Of a stretch of DNA of 21,748 nt, positions 8,024 to 14,859 are shown piece after piece; position 1 is the first letter of the stretch; the number at the start of each line of letters is the position of its first letter. The stretch covers positions 1-21,748 of the forward strand of contig JBDTVS010000092.1 in the NCBI GenBank assembly GCA_040007095.1. The letters run 5' to 3'. Under the pieces are notes generated by a model that had not been told where the DNA came from, did not search any database, and saw only the letters and a list, made by a program, of their open reading frames with translations. The position numbers were made by a program, and so were the translations under genes. This DNA comes from JBDTVS01 sp040007095. GTDB lineage: Bacteria > Acidobacteriota > Vicinamibacteria > Vicinamibacterales > CAVVIG01.

Positions 8024-9097
8024 ATGAAACACCGTGTCCTGATTTCACTGGGCATGACGGCCCTGGCGGTCGCAACGACCGTCGTATTGCTGGCACCAGT
8101 GCCTGTCGCCGCTCAGGCGCAGAAACCGGCCGCGGCGGCGCCCGCCGCCCAGTCCGCACCCGCCGCCAAGCCTGCCGCCAAGAAAGCGTGGACAGTCGCG
8201 AGAACCCCGGATGGCGCGCCGGACCTGCAAGGCTACTGGACCAACAACAGCTACACCCCGTTGGAGCGGCCCGACGGCGTCACCAAAGAGTTTTATACGC
8301 TGCCGGAATTGAGAGCGGTCGAGAAAAAGAACGCCGAGCGCGAACAAGAGGAGACCACGCCTGGCACGGTGGCCGACGTGCACTACGACTTCACGCAGTT
8401 CGGCCTGGACAGAGGTCAAACCCGGCTGACCGACAACCTCCGCACCTCGGTGATCACGAACCCCGAGAATGGGAAGCTGCCGCCGGTGACGGAAGAGGGC
8501 AAGAAAAGAGCCGCCGATCGGGCGGCCGCACGGCGGAAGCAGGGCGCAACTTACGATCAGGTGCAGAACATCGTGCTGGGCTCGCGCTGCGTATACATGA
8601 ACGCCGCGCCGCCCATGATGCCTCCCGGCTACAACCCCGCGTATCAGATTGTGCAAAGCCCTGGCTACGTCACGATCCTCACCGAAATGCTCCACGAGAC
8701 CCGGGTCATTCCCACCGACGGCCGGCCGCACGCCCCGTCGAACATCCGGTCGTGGCTCGGCGATTCGAAGGGCCACTGGGAAGGCGACACCCTGGTGGTT
8801 GAAACCACCAATTTCAACGACAAGGTCGCGTTTCGCGGTGCCAGCGAAAACGTCAAGGTCACCGAGCGCTTCACGCGCCTCAGCGACGATGCGATTCGTT
8901 ACGAATTCACCGTGGACGACCCCTCGACATGGGAACGAGCCTGGACGGGGGAGATGCCGTTTGTGAAGATCAACGGGCCGATCTTCGAGCACGCCTGTAA
9001 CGAAGGCAACTACGGCATCGCCAACACACTGGCGGGAGTTCGGAAGGAAGAGAAGAGAGCCGCCGAAGAAGCCGCAAAGAAGGCAGGGGCGAAGTGA
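8024..9097 (+). CDS. Secreted two-Cys family protein (function unknown), paralogue 2
   Basis: A 357-residue protein. The ATG at 8024 is chosen because a Shine-Dalgarno (AGGAG, overlapping the previous stop TAG) lies just upstream and a clean signal peptide follows (residues 1-30, ending PVPVAA). An Ala/Pro/Lys-rich linker (31-55) leads to the family opening TPDGAPDLQGYWTNNSYTPL. Cys189 (GSRCVYMN) precedes GYVTILTEMLHETRVIPTDG and the core GHWEGDTLVVETTNFND (250-266). Cys325 lies in EHACNEGNYG near the end. The tail is charged and Lys/Glu/Ala-rich. It is most similar to the gene at 18422 (shared TPLERPD, HE.RVIP.DGRPH, EGNYG). No catalytic motif is recognised. It overlaps or abuts the DUF6152 gene downstream, so the two are likely coexpressed. 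Confidence 0.87.
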   Translation: MKHRVLISLGMTALAVATTVVLLAPVPVAAQAQKPAAAAPAAQSAPAAKPAAKKAWTVARTPDGAPDLQGYWTNNSYTPLERPDGVTKEFYTLPELRAVEKKNAEREQEETTPGTVADVHYDFTQFGLDRGQTRLTDNLRTSVITNPENGKLPPVTEEGKKRAADRAAARRKQGATYDQVQNIVLGSRCVYMNAAPPMMPPGYNPAYQIVQSPGYVTILTEMLHETRVIPTDGRPHAPSNIRSWLGDSKGHWEGDTLVVETTNFNDKVAFRGASENVKVTERFTRLSDDAIRYEFTVDDPSTWERAWTGEMPFVKINGPIFEHACNEGNYGIANTLAGVRKEEKRAAEEAAKKAGAK

Positions 9098-9105
9098 GCA
9101 GCAAC

Positions 9106-9112
9106 AGGAGGG
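9106..9112 (+). promoter_or_regulatory. Shine-Dalgarno deciding the start of the DUF6152 gene
   Basis: AGGAGGG is followed by a 5-base spacer and ATG 9118. It favours 9118 over the in-frame GTG at 9094, which overlaps the upstream stop codon and has no such site. Confidence 0.75.
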
Positions 9113-9117
9113 TTTCA

Positions 9118-9540
9118 ATGCGACGACCGATAGCTGTCGCGATTTCCGGGCTTCTTCTGGCGGCGACGGTCACGCCACTACGAGCCCATCACGCGTTCTC
9201 CGCGGAGTTCGACGTGACCAAGCCGCTCACGTTGAAGGGCACGCTCTCCAAATGGGAGATGATCAATCCCCATTCGTGGTTCCATATCGACGTGAAGGGG
9301 CCTGATGGGCAGGTCACCGAGTGGATGATCGAAGGCGGCAGCCCGAACACGCTGATCCGGCTCGGTGTGACCAAGTACACCGTCAAGATTGGCACGGAGT
9401 TGACCATCGAGGGCTATCAAGCGAAGGAAGCGACCAACAAGGCCGTTGGTCGGAACTTTGTGCTGCCCGACGGGACCAGGTTGTTTCTCAGTCTCGGCAG
9501 TGCGGTTCCAGGTGGAGCGCCGAGCACGGAAACCAAGTAA
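9118..9540 (+). CDS. DUF6152-family secreted protein, copy 1
   Basis: A 140-residue protein with a signal peptide (MRRPIAVAISGLLLAATVTP) whose likely signal peptidase I site is LRA|HH. The mature protein would begin HHAFSAEFD. The family pattern follows: KPLTLKGTLSKWEMINPHSW, FHIDVKGPDG, WMIEGGSPNTLIRLG, and a final LPDGTRLFLS. This matches DUF6152, a family of small secreted beta-proteins without known function. His24, His25 and His52 (INPHSW) are shared with the second copy at 16864 and could bind metal; this is my inference. It is the last gene of the operon, with its ATG 20 bases after the previous stop, and it is followed by a rho-independent terminator. Confidence 0.88.
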   Translation: MRRPIAVAISGLLLAATVTPLRAHHAFSAEFDVTKPLTLKGTLSKWEMINPHSWFHIDVKGPDGQVTEWMIEGGSPNTLIRLGVTKYTVKIGTELTIEGYQAKEATNKAVGRNFVLPDGTRLFLSLGSAVPGGAPSTETK

Positions 9541-9583
9541 TACTCAGCATCAAGTAGCAGTCACAGAAGCCACGATAGGAGAG

Positions 9584-9610
9584 GGGGCGGTCTCGACTGC
9601 CCCTTCTTGT
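9584..9610 (+). terminator. Rho-independent terminator of the 7198-9540 operon
   Basis: GGGGCGGT (9584-9591), loop CTCG, ACTGCCCC (9596-9603): an 8-bp stem with one G-T wobble, followed by TTCTTGT. It lies 43 bases after the DUF6152 stop codon, in the right orientation. Confidence 0.6.
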
Positions 9611-9695
9611 CGACTCTCCACTCACCCGCTGCCCTTTCCTACTCCTGATCTTCTCCCCTGATTCTTCACTGCTGATCTTCCATGCGCCGCCCCAT

Positions 9696-9785
9696 CAGGC
9701 TGCTGAACAACGCCGCCGTGCTTCCGCACTTCTGACGTTGAGTTCTCACTTTTCAGTTCAGGTTGCGGGTCTTCTCGGCAACCTG
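9696..9785. repeat. Dispersed intergenic palindromic repeat, copy 1
   Basis: It begins CAGGCTGCTGAACAAC, followed by GCCGCC, and ends with the hairpin CAGGTTG (9759-9765), 13-base loop, CAACCTG (9779-9785). The outer ends are imperfect inverted repeats. A second copy lies at 19559-19635 with the same order of parts. It ends exactly at the TAA of the minus-strand cytochrome gene and sits between two convergent genes. It looks like a small non-coding mobile or palindromic repeat and may also act as a terminator. A pyrimidine-rich stretch (about 9600-9690) precedes it. Confidence 0.6.
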
Positions 9786-10925
9786 TTATTGAGGCCTTGG
9801 GGCGGGCGCCGGTCTGGCAAGCCTGGCCGCGTCGATCGGCACGTTCACCTGCAACTCGCTCAGCTCCGTCGTCGCCTGACCGTTGGTCCAGGTCACGACC
9901 CACCGAAACGGCATCTTCACGCCCGACACCTCACGATAGTCGCTGTAGTCAGTCTGCGTCGGGACACGGCCGACGGCCGTGTCGACCAGGCGCAGCACGC
10001 GCACCAACAGACCTGATTCGTCAAAGTAGAAGTTCACCGGAGGCTGCCTGGGATTGGTCCCCTGGACGACCTGGACCTCGTGATTGTCGATTTCCGTCGC
10101 GGACACCTGCCATTGGGCAAACGCCTGCTTGATTTGCGCGGGGAACGACAGCATCGCATCGAGCTTGGCGCCCTCGAGGTTGCCTCCGGTCAGTGGCAGG
10201 AGTGCCACGGGCCTGTCCGGGGCCGCGATCCAGCTCGCACGGCCGTCGAAGACCCTGGCGCTATCGCCGATCCGCGTGTGTACGATCGTCGTGCGCTGCG
10301 AGGGAGCCTTGGCATAGACCTCGACCGGAACCTTGGTTTGTTCCGTCTCGAATCCGATGAAGGTCCCCTTCCCGGTGAAGCTCGTCACGGCGGCCAGCCG
10401 CTGGGCCCCGCCGAGCGCCTGGATGTACTTCGCGAAGACCTGATCGACGGTGGGACCGCCCGGAATGCGGTTGATGACCACTTCATTCGCATCTTCGACG
10501 TGCTCCGCATATTGCGCGGCGAGGTTCGGCACGGCCTTGGGACGCAGATCGCCCCGATGGCACGTGTAGCAGGTCAGGACCCGCGTGCCGCCGAACTGGT
10601 CCTTGTTGATGGTGTTGACCATCAACATCATCCTGCGGGCGGTCCGCTTCAGCGCCGTTTCGTCCGCGAACTTGTCCCAACTGCCGACGCTTTCCGAGGT
10701 GTGGCAATCGACGCAGTTCAGGCTGAGCGCGGCGGCGAACATCCCCATGGTGTCCATGAATTCGTCGACCGGAATGCCCTTGAGGATCTGGACGTTCTTG
10801 AAGACCTCTTCCGACATCTGCGGTCTGGGTGTCTGGCCGGTCTGCCCGTTCAGCAACACGCTCAGCAGGAACACACCGGCGGTTCCCGAGATGCTGAAAA
10901 TCCTTCGCCTCGATCTGAGCGTCAT
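9786..10925 (-). CDS. Dihaem cytochrome c, reaction-centre cytochrome-like (CytoC_RC) with C-terminal LolA-like domain
   Basis: A 379-residue protein. ATG 10925 is chosen because AAGGAG lies 5 bases upstream; an upstream in-frame start is possible. An N-terminal hydrophobic segment (about 9-28) acts as signal or anchor. The domain up to about residue 140 has two haem-binding motifs, CVDCH (71-75) and CYTCH (119-123), each preceded by a Met-rich helix (FMDTMGMF; RRMMLMVN) that can supply the axial ligand. SEEVFKNVQILKGIPVDEFM matches the photosynthetic reaction-centre cytochrome family (PF02276), but with two haems instead of four and in what is probably a non-phototroph. Residues about 150-370 form a separate beta-rich region resembling LolA-like or outer-membrane lipoprotein-sorting domains (FDGRASWIA; YSDYREVSGVKMPFRW). 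The role is probably periplasmic electron transfer; the partner is unknown. It is transcribed alone, convergent with the DUF6152 operon. Confidence 0.85.
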   Translation of the reverse strand: MTLRSRRRIFSISGTAGVFLLSVLLNGQTGQTPRPQMSEEVFKNVQILKGIPVDEFMDTMGMFAAALSLNCVDCHTSESVGSWDKFADETALKRTARRMMLMVNTINKDQFGGTRVLTCYTCHRGDLRPKAVPNLAAQYAEHVEDANEVVINRIPGGPTVDQVFAKYIQALGGAQRLAAVTSFTGKGTFIGFETEQTKVPVEVYAKAPSQRTTIVHTRIGDSARVFDGRASWIAAPDRPVALLPLTGGNLEGAKLDAMLSFPAQIKQAFAQWQVSATEIDNHEVQVVQGTNPRQPPVNFYFDESGLLVRVLRLVDTAVGRVPTQTDYSDYREVSGVKMPFRWVVTWTNGQATTELSELQVNVPIDAARLARPAPAPRPQ

Positions 10926-10965
10926 GCTGTCTCCTTGGATTGGGCCGGTGTCCAATTTGTCCGGG

Positions 10966-10995
10966 AGTATACCCTTGGCGGCATCCTCGGACCAA
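10966..10995 (-). promoter_or_regulatory. Candidate sigma70 promoter of the cytochrome gene
   Basis: On the minus strand, TTGGTC (10995-10990) is followed after 18 bases by TATACT (10971-10966), which matches the -10 consensus at 5 of 6 positions. Transcription would start about 35 bases before ATG 10925. Confidence 0.45.
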
Positions 10996-11054
10996 CGTCG
11001 ACCGAGGTGCTGAATCGGGAACAGTCTCGTTGAGGCAGTCGGGCTCGCCGCGGC

Positions 11055-11222
11055 GGTTAGGGTTCGTCAGGAAATGAGTGCGTCGTTCTGGGTGTCGAGG
11101 CGCCCGGATCGCAAGGCGCGAGGAGCGAGCATAGCGGGACTATGTAAGCGACGAGCAACGCAGCCACCCGGGATGGCTCGGCGGCCAGAATGGCGCAGTC
11201 ATTTCCTGACGAGCCCTTAGCC
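11055..11222. repeat. 168-bp near-perfect palindromic repeat (MITE-like)
   Basis: The left arm from 11055 (GGTTAGGGTTCGTCAGGAAA...) and the reverse complement of the right arm ending at 11222 (GGCTAAGGGCTCGTCAGGAA...) match over about 37 bases with few differences, and similarity continues inward. At the centre is CATAG (11130-11134), loop CGGGA, CTATG (11140-11144). The whole unit can fold into one long hairpin. No ORF is present. The right edge contains the TAA stop of the minus-strand ATPase gene. It resembles non-autonomous foldback elements; family membership cannot be assigned from this window. Confidence 0.75.
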
Positions 11223-12185
11223 CAGCCCTGGTATCGAGGACTTGCGTCGGCCGAGGATATCGAGCTGCAGGCGCGTTCTGATCGAATCGCCAGCCTGGTT
11301 CGGACTCGCGGGATCGACGCTATCCGGTGAGACGAGGGCGAGGTGTGACGGCCGTGGAGACGTGCCGGCCGACGAGGGCCCCAAATCGAAATCGCGACAC
11401 ACTTCGCGCACGATATCGCCGTCGACCTGCCGGTCGAGCGCGAAGCCGGCCATCAGGGCGTTGTCGCACATCACGCTGATCGTTCGCGGCAGGCCTCGCG
11501 AGTACTCGTGAATGAGCTTCACCGCCTCGCGGGTGAAGATGTTGGCGGGATCGCCGCCGGCCGTGCGGATGCGCGAGGCGATGTAGGCCGCCGCGTCGTG
11601 CAAGGTGAGCGGCTTCAGCTCGCAGCGCAGCGCGATGCGCTGCTTCAACTGCCGCAATCGGGGCTCGTTCAAGCGCGCGGCGAGCTCCGGCTGGCCCGCG
11701 AGCAGCACCGGCAGGAGCTTCCCGGCTCCGGACTCCATGTTGGCGAGCAGACGAATTTCTTCCAGAATCTCATCCGGCAACGCCTGTGCTTCATCGATGA
11801 CGAGCGCCGTAATCTGTCCGTCGGCCTGGCGGCTGCGGAGGATCGGCTCCAGCAGCGCGAGCACGGTCGCCTTCGACCGATGCGGGTCCGGTTCGAGACC
11901 CAGGCGCGCGGCCAGGGTCTCGAAAAACTCGCTGCGCGAGAGCGTCGGGTTGTCGATGAACAGGCACATCACCCGGCGGCACACTTCGGACTCGAGCGCC
12001 GCGCGCAGCAACGTGGACTTCCCCGTGCCCGCGTCGCCGATGAGCACTGTCACCGGTTTCGCCGCCGACAATCCGTACTCCAGATTGCACAATACCTCGC
12101 GGTGCTGCGCCGTGAAGAACAGGAATTTCGTGTTGGAGGTGAGCTCGAACGGCGCCTCGCGAAAACCGTAGAACTGCTCGTACAT
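11217..12185 (-). CDS. AAA ATPase of the ExeA/GspA type
   Basis: A 322-residue protein. ATG 12185 is chosen because translation then starts with the family signature MYEQFYGFREAPFELT and a GAGGAA site lies upstream. The P-loop is GDAGTGKS (50-57), Walker B LVIDEAQAL (128-136), the sensor LLAGQPEL (161-168), and likely arginine-finger residues lie in KQRIALRCEL (181-190). This is the TniB/ExeA branch of AAA+ proteins. ExeA of type II secretion continues with a membrane helix and a peptidoglycan-binding domain; here the protein stops after the ATPase domain and a disordered Ser/Pro-rich tail (about 270-322). It is the last gene of an operon with TonB-like and PEGA proteins, 13 bases after the TonB-like gene. 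The TAA stop lies inside the edge of the 168-bp repeat, so the present C-terminus may have been set by the insertion. An envelope-assembly role is inferred. Confidence 0.87.
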   Translation of the reverse strand: MYEQFYGFREAPFELTSNTKFLFFTAQHREVLCNLEYGLSAAKPVTVLIGDAGTGKSTLLRAALESEVCRRVMCLFIDNPTLSRSEFFETLAARLGLEPDPHRSKATVLALLEPILRSRQADGQITALVIDEAQALPDEILEEIRLLANMESGAGKLLPVLLAGQPELAARLNEPRLRQLKQRIALRCELKPLTLHDAAAYIASRIRTAGGDPANIFTREAVKLIHEYSRGLPRTISVMCDNALMAGFALDRQVDGDIVREVCRDFDLGPSSAGTSPRPSHLALVSPDSVDPASPNQAGDSIRTRLQLDILGRRKSSIPGLG

Positions 12186-12198
12186 GGATTCCTCGCCG

Positions 12199-13194
12199 CT
12201 ACGGGACCAACGCCAGTATCTTGACATACCGCACGGGAACGCCGTCTTTCATCGCGGGACGGTACTTCCAGCGGCGGGCGGCGCGAAGGATGGCGCCATC
12301 GAAGCCGATATTCACAGATTGCCGGATGGTCGCATCCACAACGCTCCCCGTCTCGTCGATGATGACTTCGACCAGCCCGGTGGCGCGCGTTGCCTTGATC
12401 ATCTGGGTGACTTCTGCCGGCAGCCCGGTGATCCGCTGATCGATCACGGCCGGAGGCGACACGTCCTGGTCGTCGATGGAGTACACACGCCCCGTGCTCG
12501 AAGACGTGGCACCCGTTGGCGACACGGCACGGGAAGCGCCGGCGGCCGGCGGGTTGGACCGAGAGGCCCCAGCCGCGCCAGCCGGCGATGCGCTCGATCG
12601 AGAAGCGGCCTCTGACACCGGCGGCGCCCCGGCGGGGCGCGCTGGAGAAGCCTGTTGCTCGAGCGTGGATCGAACCAGCTGCAGGAAGCCATCGACCAGG
12701 ACGTTCAAATCGCTCAGTCCATCGTCCTGCACGCCAAGCTTCTCGGCTTCCACGATCATCAGTCGCGCCTGGTTGAGCGGCGCCTCGGCGATCTTGAAGC
12801 TCTTCTGATCGACGGCGGATCTCGCCGAGCGAAATCGTTCGCGTATCAGCGACGGCAACAGCCGTTTTCGCACCTCGACGAACATCGCCTCGATGCGCGG
12901 CGACGCGTCGGCGGCGTTCAACGGCGCCAACGGATCCTTCCTGATCATCGCCTCGGCGATCGATTCCGCTTCCTGCGTGCGGCCCAGCGCATACAAGCTG
13001 AAGGCGCGATACTCGTCGGCCTGACGGGCAATTTGCGGCGTGCTCGATTCGGCGTCCAGACGACTCAGCGCAGAGAGCGCATCCTCGTACGCCGCCGAGG
13101 CGTACAGGTCCTTGGCGGCGCTGAGCGGATCCTGGGCGCCGAACGCAGTCCCAGCGGCCACCAGCACGATGCCGATGCAGCGAATCACTTTCAT
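12199..13194 (-). CDS. Periplasmic TPR-like protein with C-terminal TonB domain
   Basis: A 331-residue protein. ATG 13194 is supported by GAGGAAG upstream and an immediate signal peptide (MKVIRCIGIVLVAAGTAFGA). Residues 21-180 are helical and TPR-like (AAYEDALSALSRLD; FSLYALGRTQEAESIAEAMI). A low-complexity Ala/Ser/Pro linker follows (182-235). The C-terminus (about 262-331) is a TonB_C domain: TGLVEVIIDETGSVVDATI, then FDGAILRAARRWKYRPAMKDG. Classical TonB has an uncleaved N-terminal anchor and a Pro-Lys/Pro-Glu linker; this one appears to be secreted or only loosely anchored, so it may contact partners in the periplasm rather than energise receptors. It sits 37 bases after the PEGA gene and 13 bases before the ATPase gene. 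Confidence 0.85.
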   Translation of the reverse strand: MKVIRCIGIVLVAAGTAFGAQDPLSAAKDLYASAAYEDALSALSRLDAESSTPQIARQADEYRAFSLYALGRTQEAESIAEAMIRKDPLAPLNAADASPRIEAMFVEVRKRLLPSLIRERFRSARSAVDQKSFKIAEAPLNQARLMIVEAEKLGVQDDGLSDLNVLVDGFLQLVRSTLEQQASPARPAGAPPVSEAASRSSASPAGAAGASRSNPPAAGASRAVSPTGATSSSTGRVYSIDDQDVSPPAVIDQRITGLPAEVTQMIKATRATGLVEVIIDETGSVVDATIRQSVNIGFDGAILRAARRWKYRPAMKDGVPVRYVKILALVP

Positions 13195-13231
13195 GGCACT
13201 TCCTCGACGGGACACTTTCACTTGATGAGGC

Positions 13232-14506
13232 TCACTTGGTGAAGTCCACCGCCATCCGGTTCGGGCCGTTCGCACTGACGACAACGGTCTGCTTCCGTTC
13301 GCCAAGCTGGGGGTGTTTGAACACCAACTCGTGCGATCCGACACTGACCATCAGGTTCGAAATCGGCGTCTGGCCCACGCTGTTGCCGTCGAGGACGATC
13401 TCGGCCCATGGCCGGGCATTCACACTGATGGATGCTTTCGGCGCGTCGACTTTGATCGACACGGTCTTTCCCGCCGCGACGTCGATCTTGCGAGTGTCCT
13501 GGTAGCCGAGACTGCCGTTCGTGATGAGGAGGGTATGGCTCCCGGCGGCGAGCATGATGCGACTGGCGCCGCTCGTGCCGATCACTTCGTCGTTCTCCAG
13601 CACCTGGACGTCGAACGGCGCGGACACCGAGAGCCATCCACCGACAGGCCCCGAAGAAACCTTCGACAACGAAAACACCACGGACGCCGTGCTTCCCGCC
13701 GTGACCTGGATCGTGCGCTCGGCCGAACCCCCGGCACCGGTCACCGTGACTTTGTGCTGATTGGCCGTCAAGTCGGAGACCGTGAGCGGCGAGGTGCCCT
13801 GCGGCCGGCCGTCGATGGCGACGCGCGCCCCGGGGGGATCGGTCGTGACAAACACCTGACCCAAAGCCGGCGCGGGCGCGGCGGCCTTCAGGTCGAAATA
13901 TTGCGTGACGTCGGCCCCCGCCGTCATCGTGAGCGGCACGACCCGCTCGTCGTGGTCGGATCGGACCGTCAACGTATGCGCGCCGGGCGGGAGCGACACG
14001 GTCAGCGGTGACGCCCCGCGACGCTCCCCATCGATCATCACTTCGGAAGGAATATCCCGGGTATTAATCGTCAGCTTGCCCGACAGCGGGGTGGGCGCCT
14101 CGGACTGCCCAACGGGCCAGAGACGGATCGCCAGCAGCACCACAACGATCACGACGGCGCCGGCACCGGCCATGAGCGCGGGCCGTACGAGGCGCGGCCC
14201 GATCGGCGGACGCAACACTGTCGGCGGCGCCGGCAACGCAGGTGCGCCAACCGTGATCGGGAGCACTTCGGATTTGACCGTCGCCTCGGAGGGGAACGCC
14301 AGCAGAGCATTTGCGTTGGGGTCGTCGACGGCCGGCCGGGGCGGCGGCGGGTGAAACGGCGCCGGACGGGCCGCCGGACGCGGCGAGTAGAAGAGACGCG
14401 CCACTCGCCAGAACAACGACTGGCTGCGCTCGCTGCCACCAGCGAGGTCGGCTGAGTCCGGCCCGGAAAACCGTGAATCTCGCCGGGGAAGCGGAGATGG
14501 CTTCAT
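13232..14506 (-). CDS. Membrane-anchored PEGA-repeat protein
   Basis: A 424-residue protein. A Pro-rich, probably cytoplasmic N-terminal region (1-108) is followed by one membrane segment (about 110-129, with GAGAVVIVVVLLAI) and an extracytoplasmic part with four PEGA-type beta repeats: about 143-205 (VMIDGERRGASPLTVSLPPG), 216-280 (VAIDGRPQGTSPLTVSDL), 289-353 (a degenerate version, VLENDEVIGTSGASRIML) and 356-424 (IVLDGNSVGQTPISNLMVSV). PEGA domains are found in surface-layer and envelope proteins and may bind carbohydrate or protein. The start at 14506 has no obvious Shine-Dalgarno, so the exact N-terminus is uncertain. It is the first gene of the minus-strand operon with the TonB-like protein and the ATPase. 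Its single-span topology could link the cytoplasmic ATPase to the periplasmic TonB-like protein. Confidence 0.87.
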   Translation of the reverse strand: MKPSPLPRRDSRFSGPDSADLAGGSERSQSLFWRVARLFYSPRPAARPAPFHPPPPRPAVDDPNANALLAFPSEATVKSEVLPITVGAPALPAPPTVLRPPIGPRLVRPALMAGAGAVVIVVVLLAIRLWPVGQSEAPTPLSGKLTINTRDIPSEVMIDGERRGASPLTVSLPPGAHTLTVRSDHDERVVPLTMTAGADVTQYFDLKAAAPAPALGQVFVTTDPPGARVAIDGRPQGTSPLTVSDLTANQHKVTVTGAGGSAERTIQVTAGSTASVVFSLSKVSSGPVGGWLSVSAPFDVQVLENDEVIGTSGASRIMLAAGSHTLLITNGSLGYQDTRKIDVAAGKTVSIKVDAPKASISVNARPWAEIVLDGNSVGQTPISNLMVSVGSHELVFKHPQLGERKQTVVVSANGPNRMAVDFTK

Positions 14507-14859
14507 GAATCTTGGCCCCGATTCGAGTTAAACCGCGTTGGGTCGCGTTCGACGTTCCAATCTTATGCCAGCCAACGCAATCAAAAACACGCACAATTGC
14601 CTCCGCCAGCGAGGTCATGGTGCCGATCGAGCGCGACTTTTGTCGCCGCCCGGGGCGGATTTCAGCTTCAATCGGATGTTCTTTGTCAGAGCCCGGCGCT
14701 GCACCGTTCGACCCTCGAGCGGTGGAAACAGGGCGAGTCATCGCACGGCGCGCACGGGGCACGCCACCCGCGGTCGATCAAAATCGCGCTTTGAGAACGT
14801 CGCGAACGGAGTCATAATCGGCGCGGTTTCAGAATCGTTCTCGGCCAGCGGTGAGCATT
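14507..14859. other. Divergent intergenic region
   Basis: About 350 bases between the PEGA operon and the second secreted cluster, with no convincing gene on either strand. It holds the plus-strand promoter at 14791-14818. For the minus-strand operon I see only a weak TAAGAT-like -10 near 14565 without a good -35. Confidence 0.5.
14791..14818 (+). promoter_or_regulatory. Candidate sigma70 promoter of the second secreted cluster
   Basis: TTGAGA (14791-14796, 5 of 6) lies 16 bases before CATAAT (14813-14818, 5 of 6). A start near 14825 would give a leader of about 35 bases, with GGTGAG 5 bases before ATG 14860. This is the best consensus promoter in the window. Confidence 0.55.

Noticed and set aside
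14507..14762. Open minus-strand frame upstream of the PEGA gene
   Set aside because: It is not in frame with the PEGA coding sequence and shows no recognisable domain; treated as intergenic.
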